Assembly: GCA_035299585.1 (NCBI GenBank)
Contig: DATGWF010000007.1
Location: forward strand, 1-38,994
DNA: 38,994 nt
Direction of reading: 5' to 3'
Source of the DNA: DATGWF01 sp035299585
Lineage (GTDB): Bacteria > Actinomycetota > Actinomycetes > Actinomycetales > Microbacteriaceae
Shown: positions 1 through 8,726 of the stretch, piece after piece
Numbering within the stretch: the stretch's first letter is position 1
How the letters are laid out: every line of letters begins with the position of its first letter
Position numbers and translations under genes: made by a program
The notes under the pieces: model-generated
The model's database searches: none
Told to the model about the DNA's origin: nothing
Seen by the model: only the letters and a program-made list of their open reading frames with translations

Positions 1-1
1 G

Positions 2-568
2 CTCGCCGCCTTCATGAGCGCCTCTGCATCGACCGAGTGGACGAATGTCTGGGTGGCGTTCAATCACGAGGAGGTTGGCTCGGAAAGCCCGGCCGGAGCG
101 TGCGGTCCGCTCCTCGAGGACGTGCTCGATGCGCTCGCGGAGCATCGTGGTGCGACGGCAGCAGAGCACCGAGCAGCGCGGGCCGCAAGCTGGCTTATCT
201 CGGCCGATGCCGGGCATGCCGTGCACCCGAACTTCCCGGAGAAGCACGACCCGGTGAATCGGCCGGTGCTGGGTGGCGGCCCGCTTCTCAAGATTAACGC
301 CAACCAGCGGTACGCGACCGACGGTCTCGGCGCTTCGCTGTGGTCGCGCGCCTGCGCGCGGGCGGGAGTGCCGTTCCAGACCTTCGTGTCGAATAACGGC
401 GTCCCGTGCGGGTCAACAATCGGTCCACTCGCCGCGACGCGCCTGGGCATTCGCACCGTCGATGTCGGTGCGCCCCTCCTCTCGATGCACTCCGCGCGGG
501 AACTCGCCCACGTGGATGACGTTCCCGCTCTCTCGGCGGCGCTCGGCGCGTTTTGGGCGGGCGCCTAA
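2..568 (+). CDS. M18 family aminopeptidase, 3' part only
   Basis: This is the C-terminal part of an M18 metallo-aminopeptidase, a cytosolic dodecameric enzyme that removes N-terminal, often acidic, residues using two metal ions. The reading frame is open to the left edge, so the true start lies outside the window. Visible family motifs are FNHEEVGS (the catalytic and metal-binding Glu pair), DAGHAVHPN followed by KHDP, and near the end SNNGVPCGSTIGP and a DVGAPLLSMHSARE segment that carries the last metal-ligand His. Its stop codon shares three bases with that of the convergent serine dehydratase gene. The family assignment is firm; substrate preference cannot be read from this fragment. Confidence 0.93.
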   Translation, partial: LAAFMSASASTEWTNVWVAFNHEEVGSESPAGACGPLLEDVLDALAEHRGATAAEHRAARAASWLISADAGHAVHPNFPEKHDPVNRPVLGGGPLLKINANQRYATDGLGASLWSRACARAGVPFQTFVSNNGVPCGSTIGPLAATRLGIRTVDVGAPLLSMHSARELAHVDDVPALSAALGAFWAGA

Positions 569-1911
569 CACTCCACGACGTTGACTGCGAGTCCGCCCTC
601 GGCGGTCTCCTTGTACTTGTGCGACATGTCGGCGCCGGTTTGCCGCATGGTCTCGATGGCCGTGTCGAGCGACACAATGTGCGTTCCGTCACCGTTCCGG
701 GCGAGCCGAGCCGCGGCGACCGCGGTCGACGCGGCAATCGCGTTCCGTTCGATGCACGGGACCTGAACGAGTCCACCGACCGGGTCGCAGGTGAGACCGA
801 GGTGGTGTTCGATGGCGATCTCCGCGGCGTTCTCGACCTGTTCCGGAGTCCCGCCGAGGAGGGCGCACAGCCCCGCAGCGGCCATTGCGCAGGCCGAACC
901 GACCTCTGCCTGGCAGCCACCTTCAGCGCCTGAAATCGAGGCGTTCGCCTTGATGACTGAACCGATTGCGGCGGCGGTCAACAGAAAGCGGTGAATGCCC
1001 GAACGGTCGGCGCGTGGGCTGAATCGCATGTAGTACATCGCGACCGCCGGAATGATTCCGGCCGAACCATTCGTCGGGGCGGTCACAACCCGCTGGCCGG
1101 CCGCGTTCTCTTCATTGACGGCGAGTGCGAACGCTTGGAGCCAGTCGGTCGTGCTCGCATCTTCCTGGGTCTGCAGTGCGGCGGCGAGCTTGGCGGCGCG
1201 GCGCGAAACATTGAGCGAACCGGGCAGGACGCCGTCCGTGCGCATGCCCGCCTCGATGCACCCAAACATGGCATCCCAAATGGCGTCGAGGTTCGCCAGG
1301 GTGGCGGCCTCGCCGCGGATGGCCACCTCATTACGCCAGGCAATCCCGGCGTGGTCGGTCGTGTGGCTACGGCACAGCTCGAGGAGATTGGCCGAACTGG
1401 AGTAGGGCAAAGGGTGTGCAGGCGCTTCGGGAACCGGGTCGCCATCGCGTCGTATGAATCCGCCGCCAATTGAGAAGTAGGTTGCGTCGGCAATCTCGTC
1501 TTCACCACTGAACGCGCGGAAGATGAGCGCGTTCGGGTGGCCCGGAAGGCGGGTGAGCGGAGCGAGACGAATGTCGGCACTCGCAATCCGGATGGGGTGG
1601 CCTCCCGCGAGGAGAACGTCTGTCCCCTCGCCGAGAGATTGCCAGACGCCGTGCACGCGGTCCGGCTCGACGGTCTCGGGCGCATCGCCGCGCAGTCCCG
1701 CGATGACCGCGTCGGGGGTGCCGTGGCCGATGCCAGTCGCACCGAGCGAACCGCACAGCGTCACCGAAATGCGAGTCACCTCGCCCAGCCGTCCGCTCGC
1801 AGCGAGACTGCGAACCCATTCCGCGGCGGCGCGCATCGGTCCTACGGTGTGCGAACTCGAGGGTCCGATTCCGACGGAGAACAGTTCGGCAACGCTGACA
1901 AACGCACTCAC
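565..1911 (-). CDS. sdaA: L-serine ammonia-lyase (L-serine dehydratase), single-chain form
   Basis: The product (448 residues) deaminates L-serine to pyruvate and ammonia in the cytosol using an oxygen-labile [4Fe-4S] cluster. The N terminus has the hallmark SVGIGPSSSHTVGPM. The C-terminal half carries the cluster region, with cysteines in GGCQAEVGSACAMAAAG and CDPVGGLVQVPC. Length fits the single-polypeptide bacterial type rather than the split alpha/beta Bacillus type. The start is GTG at 1911; a GAAGAT hexamer lies six bases upstream, and a GGAGG lies 11 bases upstream, so either leaderless or SD-led initiation is possible. It is downstream of pmt on the same strand, separated by 64 bases holding a GC hairpin (about 1934-1946) without a T run. 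Confidence 0.95.
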   Translation of the reverse strand: MSAFVSVAELFSVGIGPSSSHTVGPMRAAAEWVRSLAASGRLGEVTRISVTLCGSLGATGIGHGTPDAVIAGLRGDAPETVEPDRVHGVWQSLGEGTDVLLAGGHPIRIASADIRLAPLTRLPGHPNALIFRAFSGEDEIADATYFSIGGGFIRRDGDPVPEAPAHPLPYSSSANLLELCRSHTTDHAGIAWRNEVAIRGEAATLANLDAIWDAMFGCIEAGMRTDGVLPGSLNVSRRAAKLAAALQTQEDASTTDWLQAFALAVNEENAAGQRVVTAPTNGSAGIIPAVAMYYMRFSPRADRSGIHRFLLTAAAIGSVIKANASISGAEGGCQAEVGSACAMAAAGLCALLGGTPEQVENAAEIAIEHHLGLTCDPVGGLVQVPCIERNAIAASTAVAAARLARNGDGTHIVSLDTAIETMRQTGADMSHKYKETAEGGLAVNVVEC

Positions 1912-1975
1912 ATCGCCATCTTCCTCCGGGAAGCCCCGCCGGGGCGACCCCCGGACGGTGTGGCGGCGTCTGCGT

Positions 1976-3550
1976 CTAGCGCCAGCTCGGCAGCCACATG
2001 TGCGCGTTCCAGAACCAGAACGGCACCTGCATGCCGGTCATGAGCGGCACAAAGAAGGCGCTCACAGCGACTGTTGCGCTGAGATACACCGCGACGAGAG
2101 CGAGATTTCGGGTGCGCCGTTCACGAGCGTCGGCGGCCGTGCCGAGCACGAGGCCGAGGCACCAGGTGAGCCCGAGAATGAGGAACGGCTCGAACGCGAT
2201 CGTGTAGAACTCGAACACCGTCCGGTTCAGATAGTTGAGCCAGGGCAGGTATCCCGCCGCAAGCCCGACCAACATGAACCCGACCTGCCACTCTCGTCGC
2301 ATGATGAGCCGGTAGTAGAGGTATCCCGCCGCGATGGTCGCAGCCCACCAGATGAGCGGGTTGCCGATGCCGGTGATTGCGGACGAGCACGAGTCAAACG
2401 TGCAGCCATTTTCACCGAACGTTGCCCCCTCGTAATACATCGAGGTGGGTCGAATCATAAACAGCCAGGTCAGCGGGTTGGCCTGGTAGGGGTGATGGCT
2501 CGTCAAGGAGACGTGGTAGTTGTATGCCTGCTGGTGGTAGTAGCCGAGGCTCGCCAGCCAGTTCGGGAACGGTCCGGTGTAGCCGTTCAAGCTCGCCCAA
2601 TTACGGTTCCAGCCGCCACTGGTCAGAAGCCAGCCGGTCCAACTTGCGAGGTACACGAGCGCGCCCGGTGCCACGACGGTCACGAAGCTCACCGGGCCCT
2701 GCGCGAACAGGCTGGCCCGCACGCCCCGGCTGAAGCCGACGCGACGCCGCGCAAGAGCATCCACTGCCACGAGGTAGACGCCAAAGCCGGCAAGGAACCA
2801 CAGTCCCGACCACTTCACCGCAGTGGCGGCGCCGAATGCGAGCCCGGCCGCCAGCAGCCACGGACGCCACCAGAACACGGGTCCCCATGGATGCACGTGG
2901 CCGCCCGATTGAGCCCAGGCGAATCGCTCGGCAAGCCGGCGCTCGTGCCCGGCACGGTCGGCGAGGACGGCCGCCGCGCCGATCAGAACGAACAGCATGA
3001 CCCAGTTGTCGAGGATGGCGACGCGGCTCATGACGACCGCGCTGCCGTCGACTGCGAGCAGCAGGCCGGCAATCGAGGCGAGCAGCGTCGATTGCATCAG
3101 GCGACGTGCCACCGCGATGACGAGCCACACCGCGATGATCCCGGCGAGGGCCGTCGTGATGCGCCAGCCCATCGGGTTTTCAACGCCAAACCACTGGATA
3201 CCGAGTGAGATGAGCCATTTGCCGAGTGGGGGGTGCACGACGAAGGACGGGTCGGTGGAGAGTCCCGTCGTGATTCCCTGTTCAAACTGCGGATTCGCCG
3301 CCTTCGCCCACGACCCTTCGTAACCCAGGCGGCTGAGCGAATAGGCGTCCTTGACGTAATAGGTCTCATCGAAGACGAGCGCTCGCGGCGAGCCGAGGTC
3401 CCATAGCCGCAGCACCGCAGCGAGGAGCGTGACGGCAATCGGGAGGCCCCAGTGCCAGATGCGCTGGCGAATCGGCGTGGACACGGTCCGCGAGAACCAG
3501 TCGTCGAGGCGGCTTCCGGTACGCGGTCCGTCAAGTCGTTCGGCAGTCAC
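1976..3550 (-). CDS. pmt: Polyprenyl-phosphate-mannose-protein mannosyltransferase (Pmt family, GT39)
   Basis: This 524-residue multispanning membrane enzyme is expected to transfer mannose from polyprenyl-phosphate-mannose to Ser/Thr of proteins being secreted through Sec, outside the membrane. After a 30-residue cytosolic N terminus comes a first membrane helix and the first external loop with the family Asp-Glu pair (D61, E62 in LVFDETYYVKDAYS). Many hydrophobic segments follow, ending in a helix-rich C terminus. Start GTG at 3550 is supported by TACCAT six bases upstream. It is divergent from rsmI across only 45 bases, the same pairing as in mycobacteria (Rv1002c/Rv1003, from memory). With the GT87 enzyme at 32100 it indicates use of lipid-linked mannose by this organism. 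Confidence 0.94.
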   Translation of the reverse strand: MTAERLDGPRTGSRLDDWFSRTVSTPIRQRIWHWGLPIAVTLLAAVLRLWDLGSPRALVFDETYYVKDAYSLSRLGYEGSWAKAANPQFEQGITTGLSTDPSFVVHPPLGKWLISLGIQWFGVENPMGWRITTALAGIIAVWLVIAVARRLMQSTLLASIAGLLLAVDGSAVVMSRVAILDNWVMLFVLIGAAAVLADRAGHERRLAERFAWAQSGGHVHPWGPVFWWRPWLLAAGLAFGAATAVKWSGLWFLAGFGVYLVAVDALARRRVGFSRGVRASLFAQGPVSFVTVVAPGALVYLASWTGWLLTSGGWNRNWASLNGYTGPFPNWLASLGYYHQQAYNYHVSLTSHHPYQANPLTWLFMIRPTSMYYEGATFGENGCTFDSCSSAITGIGNPLIWWAATIAAGYLYYRLIMRREWQVGFMLVGLAAGYLPWLNYLNRTVFEFYTIAFEPFLILGLTWCLGLVLGTAADARERRTRNLALVAVYLSATVAVSAFFVPLMTGMQVPFWFWNAHMWLPSWR

Positions 3551-3556
3551 AGCCCC

Positions 3557-3562
3557 ATGGTA
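3557..3562 (-). promoter_or_regulatory. -10 element for leaderless pmt
   Basis: Read on the minus strand this is TACCAT, followed by six bases and the GTG start at 3550. It shares a 45-base region with the divergent rsmI promoter. No clear -35 box was identified. Confidence 0.55.
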
Positions 3563-3583
3563 GAGGCTTGCATCCGCGCCTGA

Positions 3584-3589
3584 GAGACT
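3584..3589 (+). promoter_or_regulatory. -10 element for leaderless rsmI
   Basis: GAGACT followed by six bases and the GTG start at 3596. The first base departs from consensus, but the A at position 2 and T at position 6 match the other starts in the window. Confidence 0.4.
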
Positions 3590-3595
3590 GTCGGA

Positions 3596-4411
3596 GTGAT
3601 AGTGCTCGCGGCGACTCCCATCGGCAATCTCGGCGACGCCTCAATTCGGCTTCGTGAGGCGCTGTCGACAGCGACCCACATCGCGGCTGAGGACACGCGG
3701 ACCACGGTCAAGCTGCTTGCGGCCCTCGGCATTGAGCACCGCCCGACCCTCATCGCCCTGCACGAGCACAATGAGCGCGAGCGGGCCGCGAGTCTCGTTG
3801 AACTTGCCCGCGAAAACGATGTCCTCGTCCTCTCGGATGCCGGAATGCCGGCCATTTCCGACCCCGGATTCGTGCTCGTGGAGGCAGCCGTCGCCGCGGG
3901 CGTGGACGTCACGGTCATCCCCGGCCCCTCGGCGGTGCTGACCGCGCTCGCCCTGTCGGTCCTTCCGACCGATCGGTTCAGCTTCGACGGGTTCGTACCG
4001 CGCAAAGCGGGGGAGCGCGCCGCATGGTTTGCCGCCCTTGCCTATGAGCAACGCACCATGGTGTGTTTCGAGGCGCCGCACCGACTCGCCGAATCGCTTG
4101 CCGCTGCCCGAGACGCAATCGGCCCCAACCGCCGTGCCGCGGTCTGTCGCGAACTCACCAAACGCTTCGAGGAAGTGAAGCGTGGAACACTCTCCGAACT
4201 CGCCGACTGGGCCGCCGGAGAAGTCCGAGGTGAAATCGTCATCGTCATCGCAGGCGCCGAGCTGCGCGAAGTGAGTTTCGACGATGCGCTCGCCCAGGTC
4301 CGATTGCTCGCCGTGGGCGGCTCTCGGCTCAAGGACGCTGCCGCCGAGGTGGCCGAGCGCACCGGACACTCGAGCCGAGAGCTCTACAACGCCTCACTCG
4401 TCGGCCGATAG
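3596..4411 (+). CDS. rsmI: 16S rRNA (cytidine1402-2'-O)-methyltransferase RsmI
   Basis: RsmI 2'-O-methylates C1402 in the 16S rRNA decoding centre using S-adenosylmethionine. The 271-residue product begins MIVLAATPIGNLGDAS, the diagnostic N terminus of the family, which fixes GTG 3596 as start. It continues with AEDTRTT, HEHNERERA, VLVLSDAGMPAISDPG and VIPGPSAVLTAL, all tetrapyrrole-methylase-fold motifs of RsmI. Residues CFEAPHRLAESL and CRELTKRFEE are also typical. It opens the plus-strand translation block and is followed by metG after 46 bases. Confidence 0.97.
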   Translation: MIVLAATPIGNLGDASIRLREALSTATHIAAEDTRTTVKLLAALGIEHRPTLIALHEHNERERAASLVELARENDVLVLSDAGMPAISDPGFVLVEAAVAAGVDVTVIPGPSAVLTALALSVLPTDRFSFDGFVPRKAGERAAWFAALAYEQRTMVCFEAPHRLAESLAAARDAIGPNRRAAVCRELTKRFEEVKRGTLSELADWAAGEVRGEIVIVIAGAELREVSFDDALAQVRLLAVGGSRLKDAAAEVAERTGHSSRELYNASLVGR

Positions 4412-4444
4412 CGCCCGCCGACCGGTTCGACTCGCCCGCGCCCG

Positions 4445-4450
4445 TAGGAT
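4445..4450 (+). promoter_or_regulatory. -10 element that decides the metG start
   Basis: TAGGAT is followed by seven bases and the ATG at 4458. An in-frame ATG at 4449 overlaps this hexamer, so if the hexamer is a real -10 element only the ATG at 4458 can be in the transcript. Confidence 0.55.
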
Positions 4451-4457
4451 GGAACCT

Positions 4458-6017
4458 ATGGCCGGAGCCGAATCGTTCACCATCACGACCCCCATCTACT
4501 ACGTCAATGACGTGCCGCACATTGGTCACGCGTACACCGACGTGGCGGTCGACGTCCTCGCGCGCTGGCATCGTCAGCAGGGGCACGACACGTGGATGCT
4601 GACCGGTACGGACGAGCACGGCCAGAAGGTGCTGCGCACCGCAACCGCGCACGACGTCACGCCGCAACAATGGGCCGACCGACTCGTCGAAACGGCCTGG
4701 AAGCCACTCCTCGACACCATCGACATCGCGAACGACGACTTCATTCGCACCACCGAAGACCGGCACGAACAGAACGTGCAGCGCTTCCTGCAGAAGCTCT
4801 ACGACGACGGCCACATCTATACGGGGGAGTTCTCCGGTCACTATTGCGTGGGCTGCGAAGAGTACAAACAACCGAGCGACCTGACCGCCGGCGAGGGCGA
4901 GTTCGCCGGCCAGCAGGTCTGTGCCATTCATTCCAAGCCGGTCGAGCTGCTCAACGAAAAGAACTACTTCTTCCGCATGAGCGCATTCGCGGACCGTTTG
5001 CTCGCCCTCTATGAGGAGCGCCCCGACTTCATTCAGCCCGCTTCGGCACGCAACGAGGTCGTGCAGTTCGTGAAGCAGGGCCTGCTCGATCTCTCGATTT
5101 CACGCTCCACCTTCGACTGGGGTGTCAAGGTGCCCTGGGACGAGACCCACGTTGTCTACGTGTGGTTCGACGCACTGCTCAACTACATCACCGCCATCGG
5201 GTACGGCGTCGATGAGGAGCAATTCAACCGCCGCTGGCCCGCGTTCCACGTGGTGGGCAAAGATATCCTTCGATTCCACGCGGTCATCTGGCCGGCCATG
5301 CTCATGGCGGCGGGCCTCGAGGTCCCGCGCGGCGTGTTCGGTCACGGGTGGCTCCTCGTCGGCGGCGAGAAGATGAGCAAGTCCAAGCTCACCGGTATCG
5401 CCCCGAACGAAATCACCGACGTGTTCGGTTCGGATGCCTTCCGCTACTACTTTCTTCGCGCCATCACCTTCGGCCAGGACGGCTCGTTCTCCTGGGAAGA
5501 CCTGCACGCTCGGTATACCGCCGAGCTTGCCAACGGGTTTGGCAACCTTGCCTCCCGCGTGCTCGCCATGATTGAGAAGTACTTCGGTGGCACCGTGCCG
5601 GGACTCGGCGCGCTCAGCCCGAGCGACCAGGCCATCGTCGATCTGCAACGCAGCTGCCTCACCGACGCCGACGACGCCATCGCCCGATTCGCACCGGGTG
5701 AGGCCATCGCCGCCGTCTGGCAGTTGGTCGACGCGCTGAACGGCTACCTCACTGAGCAGGCGCCCTGGACGCTCGCCAAGGACGACGCGAACGCGGAACG
5801 CCTCGCGACGGTGCTCGGCATCTCGTATCGCGCACTTGGCACGCTCGCAATCGCGCTCGCACCCGTGCTCCCCGTCGCCACCCAAAAGCTGTGGCGAGCA
5901 TTGGGGGCTCCCGGGACGCTCGCCGAGCAGCGCATCGCTGACGCCGCCAACTGGTCGATCGGTGAGCGGGTCGCACCACTCGAGCCACTGTTCCCGCGCA
6001 TCGAAGACGAGTCGTGA
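4458..6017 (+). CDS. metG: Methionyl-tRNA synthetase
   Basis: This class I synthetase charges tRNA-Met. With the start at 4458 it has 519 residues, the short form without a C-terminal tRNA-binding (EMAP-like) domain. Visible motifs are the Rossmann start TTPIYYVNDVPHIGHAY (HIGH signature), the GTDEHGQKV segment, a zinc-knuckle-like CVGCEEY with a second CAIH, the WFDALLNY methionine-pocket region, and GGEKMSKSKLTG (KMSKS). The C-terminal third is the helical anticodon-binding domain. An alternative in-frame ATG at 4449 would add three residues. Its stop overlaps the tatD start by four bases (GTGA), implying translational coupling. Confidence 0.97.
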   Translation: MAGAESFTITTPIYYVNDVPHIGHAYTDVAVDVLARWHRQQGHDTWMLTGTDEHGQKVLRTATAHDVTPQQWADRLVETAWKPLLDTIDIANDDFIRTTEDRHEQNVQRFLQKLYDDGHIYTGEFSGHYCVGCEEYKQPSDLTAGEGEFAGQQVCAIHSKPVELLNEKNYFFRMSAFADRLLALYEERPDFIQPASARNEVVQFVKQGLLDLSISRSTFDWGVKVPWDETHVVYVWFDALLNYITAIGYGVDEEQFNRRWPAFHVVGKDILRFHAVIWPAMLMAAGLEVPRGVFGHGWLLVGGEKMSKSKLTGIAPNEITDVFGSDAFRYYFLRAITFGQDGSFSWEDLHARYTAELANGFGNLASRVLAMIEKYFGGTVPGLGALSPSDQAIVDLQRSCLTDADDAIARFAPGEAIAAVWQLVDALNGYLTEQAPWTLAKDDANAERLATVLGISYRALGTLAIALAPVLPVATQKLWRALGAPGTLAEQRIADAANWSIGERVAPLEPLFPRIEDES

Positions 6018-6895
6018 CCGACGGATTCGTGCGCGCTCGCGGGGGCGCCGAGGAGCGCCACTATCCGGAGGCGCCCGAGCCGCTCTCGTTCCCAATTATC
6101 GACAACCACACCCACCTCGAGATTGCCGATTCTGCCCTTCCCCTTTCCCCCGAGGAGCACCTTGAGCGAGCCTCGGCTGTCGGTGTCACGCGAATCGTGC
6201 AGGTCGGCACCGACCTTGCCACGTCGCGCTGGTCGACCGAGCTGGCTTCCCGCGACGCCCGGGTTCTCGCCGCGGTAGCGCTCCATCCCAACGAGGCTCC
6301 TCGCCTCGCCGAGGCCGGTGTGCTCGAGGCGCACCTCGATGGAATTGCCGCCCTCGCCGCTCACCCTCGCGTGCGCGCCATCGGCGAGACCGGACTGGAC
6401 TTCTTCCGCACCGAGCCGCCGGGGCAGGCCGCGCAACGAGCCTCCTTCGAGAGACACATTGACATCGCCAAGCGCCACAATCTCGCGCTCCAGATTCACG
6501 ATCGTGATGCGCACGAGGATGTCGTCGAGACGCTCGAGCGTGTCGGCGCTCCGGAGCGGACGGTATTCCACTGTTTTTCCGGCGACGCCGCCCTCGCTCG
6601 TCTAGCCGCCGATCGCGGCTGGTACCTCTCGTTTAGCGGCACGGTCACGTTCAAGAACGCTCCGGAACTGCGGGAAGCCCTCGCGGTCACGCCTCTCGAT
6701 CGCATCATGATCGAGACGGACGCACCGTTCCTCACCCCGGTTCCGCTGCGTGGCCGACCGAACGCGCCCTACCTGTTGCCGCACACGCTGCGCTTCATCG
6801 CGAACGAACTCGGCCTCGATGAGCGCACTGCGGCCGAGCAGTTCACCGCAAACACCGTTGCCGTCTACGGGTCATGGGAGGACGACGTTGCCTAG
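6014..6895 (+). CDS. tatD: TatD family metal-dependent deoxyribonuclease
   Basis: This TIM-barrel amidohydrolase-superfamily protein (293 residues) is expected to be a metal-dependent 3'-5' DNase of the TatD/YcfH family. Metal and catalytic motifs appear in order: IDNHTHLE near residue 30, GETGLDFFR, LQIHDRDA, FHCFSGD and IETDAPFLTP. About 25 residues precede the first motif, slightly longer than usual; the GTG start overlapping the metG stop is the natural choice because of the coupling. Mycobacteria keep the order metG-tatD-rpfB-ksgA (from memory); here tatD runs directly into rsmA with an 8-base overlap and no resuscitation factor between. Confidence 0.94.
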   Translation: MTDGFVRARGGAEERHYPEAPEPLSFPIIDNHTHLEIADSALPLSPEEHLERASAVGVTRIVQVGTDLATSRWSTELASRDARVLAAVALHPNEAPRLAEAGVLEAHLDGIAALAAHPRVRAIGETGLDFFRTEPPGQAAQRASFERHIDIAKRHNLALQIHDRDAHEDVVETLERVGAPERTVFHCFSGDAALARLAADRGWYLSFSGTVTFKNAPELREALAVTPLDRIMIETDAPFLTPVPLRGRPNAPYLLPHTLRFIANELGLDERTAAEQFTANTVAVYGSWEDDVA

Positions 6896-7718
6896 TCTCC
6901 TGGGAGCGGCCGAAATTCGCCGTCTTGCCGCCGTACTCGATGTGACGCCGACAAAGAAGCTCGGTCAAAACTTCGTTCACGACGCGAACACGGTCCGCAA
7001 GATTGTGGCTCTCGCGCAGGTATCTGCCGGCGATGCGGTGCTCGAAATCGGGCCCGGCCTCGGTTCACTCACGCTCGGATTGCTCGAGGCCGGTGCGCGG
7101 GTGCTCGCCGTCGAAATCGACGGCCGGCTGGCCGCGAGACTGCCGGACACTGCGGCTCAGTTTCAGCCGGGGACCGAGCTCACGGTCATTCACTCCGATG
7201 CCCTCGAGGTCACCGAGCTGCCGTTCGCGCCGACTCACGTGGTGGCAAACCTGCCGTACAACGTTTCGGTGCCCGTGCTCCTCCACCTGCTCGAGACGTT
7301 CCCGTCTCTGCGTTCGGCCCTCGTCATGGTTCAGGCTGAGGTGGGCTACCGCATCGCCGCCGAACCCGGTTCGAAAGTGTATGGCGTCCCGAGTATCAAG
7401 GCCGCTTGGTGGGGTCAGTGGAGTGTCGCCGGGACTGTCTCCCGCCAAGTCTTTTGGCCCGTTCCGAACGTCGACTCGGTGCTCGTCCGGTTCGAGCAGC
7501 GCCCCCGAATTGGCGATGAGGCTCTGCGGGAGCGCGTGTTCGCGCTCGTCGATGCGGCCTTCGGCCAGCGACGCAAGATGTTGCGTCAGTCGCTCGCGAG
7601 CATCCTGGGGGATTCGGCCCGTGCGACGGCGGCGCTCGAGGCTGCCGGTATCTCGCCCGAGGCTCGCGGTGAGGCGCTCTCGCTCGATGACTTTGTCCGG
7701 CTCGCGCAGTCGGTCTGA
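6888..7718 (+). CDS. rsmA: 16S rRNA (adenine1518/1519-N6)-dimethyltransferase RsmA (KsgA)
   Basis: RsmA dimethylates two adjacent adenines in the 3'-terminal hairpin of 16S rRNA during small-subunit maturation. The start is TTG at 6888, inside the end of tatD, chosen because GGGAGG sits five bases upstream and because the resulting 276 residues match the family. Motifs are TKKLGQNFVHD, the SAM-binding VLEIGPGLGSLT and the acidic AVEID, the catalytic NLPYNVSVPVL, and the C-terminal FGQRRKMLRQSL. An in-frame upstream extension within tatD is possible on paper but has no family support. A promoter for ispE follows its stop closely. Confidence 0.94.
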   Translation: MPSLLGAAEIRRLAAVLDVTPTKKLGQNFVHDANTVRKIVALAQVSAGDAVLEIGPGLGSLTLGLLEAGARVLAVEIDGRLAARLPDTAAQFQPGTELTVIHSDALEVTELPFAPTHVVANLPYNVSVPVLLHLLETFPSLRSALVMVQAEVGYRIAAEPGSKVYGVPSIKAAWWGQWSVAGTVSRQVFWPVPNVDSVLVRFEQRPRIGDEALRERVFALVDAAFGQRRKMLRQSLASILGDSARATAALEAAGISPEARGEALSLDDFVRLAQSV

Positions 7719-7728
7719 CCGAACTCTC

Positions 7729-7734
7729 TAGACT
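7729..7734 (+). promoter_or_regulatory. -10 element for leaderless ispE
   Basis: TAGACT lies in the 22-base gap after rsmA, six bases before the ispE ATG at 7741. ispE can therefore be transcribed separately from the upstream genes. Confidence 0.55.
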
Positions 7735-7740
7735 CGCATC

Positions 7741-8724
7741 ATGGCCCAGACTCTCCCCATTGCGGTGCGTGTCCGCGCCCCCGGGAAAATCAACGTGGCC
7801 CTGTCCGTCGGACCACTCCGGGAGGACGGATATCACGACCTTGCGACGGTGTTCCTCGCGGTCTCCCTCTACGAGGAGGTTGCCGCGTGGCCGGCGCGCG
7901 GATTCACGGTCACCTACGGCGGTTCCGTCGACACCTCGATGCTCACCGGCGATGACACCCTGGTACATCGTGCGGCTCGGCTCGTCGCGGCCGAACTTTC
8001 GGCGGAACAGCGAGCCGTCTGGGGCATTGGCGAGGGAGGCGTGCCGGGTGTGCACATCGCCGTGGAGAAGCACGTCCCGATTGCCGGCGGTATGGGTGGC
8101 GGTTCGGCAGATGCCGCGGCCACACTGCTCGCCTGCAACGCGCTGTGGAATGTCGGGCTTGGCAAAGAGCGACTCTGGGAGCTTGCGGCGACGCTCGGTG
8201 CCGATGTTCCGTTCGCACTGCAGGGCGGAACCGCCCTGGGGCTCGGTCGTGGCGACGAACTCACGCCGGTGCTCGCCGGGGGAACGTTCCACTGGGTGCT
8301 CGTTCCAAACGAGACCGGACTATCCACACCCGCCGTGTATCGCGAGCTCGATCGACTTCGGGCCGAGCACGTCGTGCCGAACCCGGATCGGGCCGCGGTT
8401 GCTCCAGAAGTCATGACCGCGTTGCGGTCTGGTTCCGCCTCCGGCCTCCGCGACGCGCTGCACAATGATTTGCAAGCGGCCGCGTTCTCTCTGGCCCCCG
8501 AGCTCGAGACGCGAGTGCGTCAGTTCAATCTGCACCGCGATGCGATGGTGACGCTCGTCTCGGGGTCCGGGCCGACGCTCGCGATTCTCGCACCCGACCA
8601 GATTGCCGCCCGGATGCTCGTCGCAGACCTGCGCGCGCAGGGACTCGGTGCAATCGAAGTCGTCGGGCCGGTGCACGGCGCACACTTCGTGCACGAGCCC
8701 GACGAAGACGATTTGCTGGCTTAG
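7741..8724 (+). CDS. ispE: 4-diphosphocytidyl-2-C-methyl-D-erythritol kinase
   Basis: IspE phosphorylates CDP-methylerythritol in the MEP route to isoprenoids, which feeds the lipid carriers used for cell-wall and mannosyl transfer. It is a GHMP kinase of 327 residues. Motif 1 is APGKINVALSVG followed by REDGYHDL; motif 2, the ATP loop, is PIAGGMGGGSADAAATL; motif 3 near the C terminus is TLVSGSGPTLAIL. The placement after rsmA is conserved in actinobacteria (Rv1010-Rv1011 in M. tuberculosis, from memory). The ABC-F gene begins two bases after its stop. Confidence 0.96.
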   Translation: MAQTLPIAVRVRAPGKINVALSVGPLREDGYHDLATVFLAVSLYEEVAAWPARGFTVTYGGSVDTSMLTGDDTLVHRAARLVAAELSAEQRAVWGIGEGGVPGVHIAVEKHVPIAGGMGGGSADAAATLLACNALWNVGLGKERLWELAATLGADVPFALQGGTALGLGRGDELTPVLAGGTFHWVLVPNETGLSTPAVYRELDRLRAEHVVPNPDRAAVAPEVMTALRSGSASGLRDALHNDLQAAAFSLAPELETRVRQFNLHRDAMVTLVSGSGPTLAILAPDQIAARMLVADLRAQGLGAIEVVGPVHGAHFVHEPDEDDLLA

Positions 8725-8726
8725 CG

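Noticed and set aside
1523..3208. Plus-strand open frame of 561 codons opposite sdaA and pmt
   Set aside because: Low-complexity Arg/Pro/Glu-rich translation crossing two real minus-strand genes; a shadow of codon bias.
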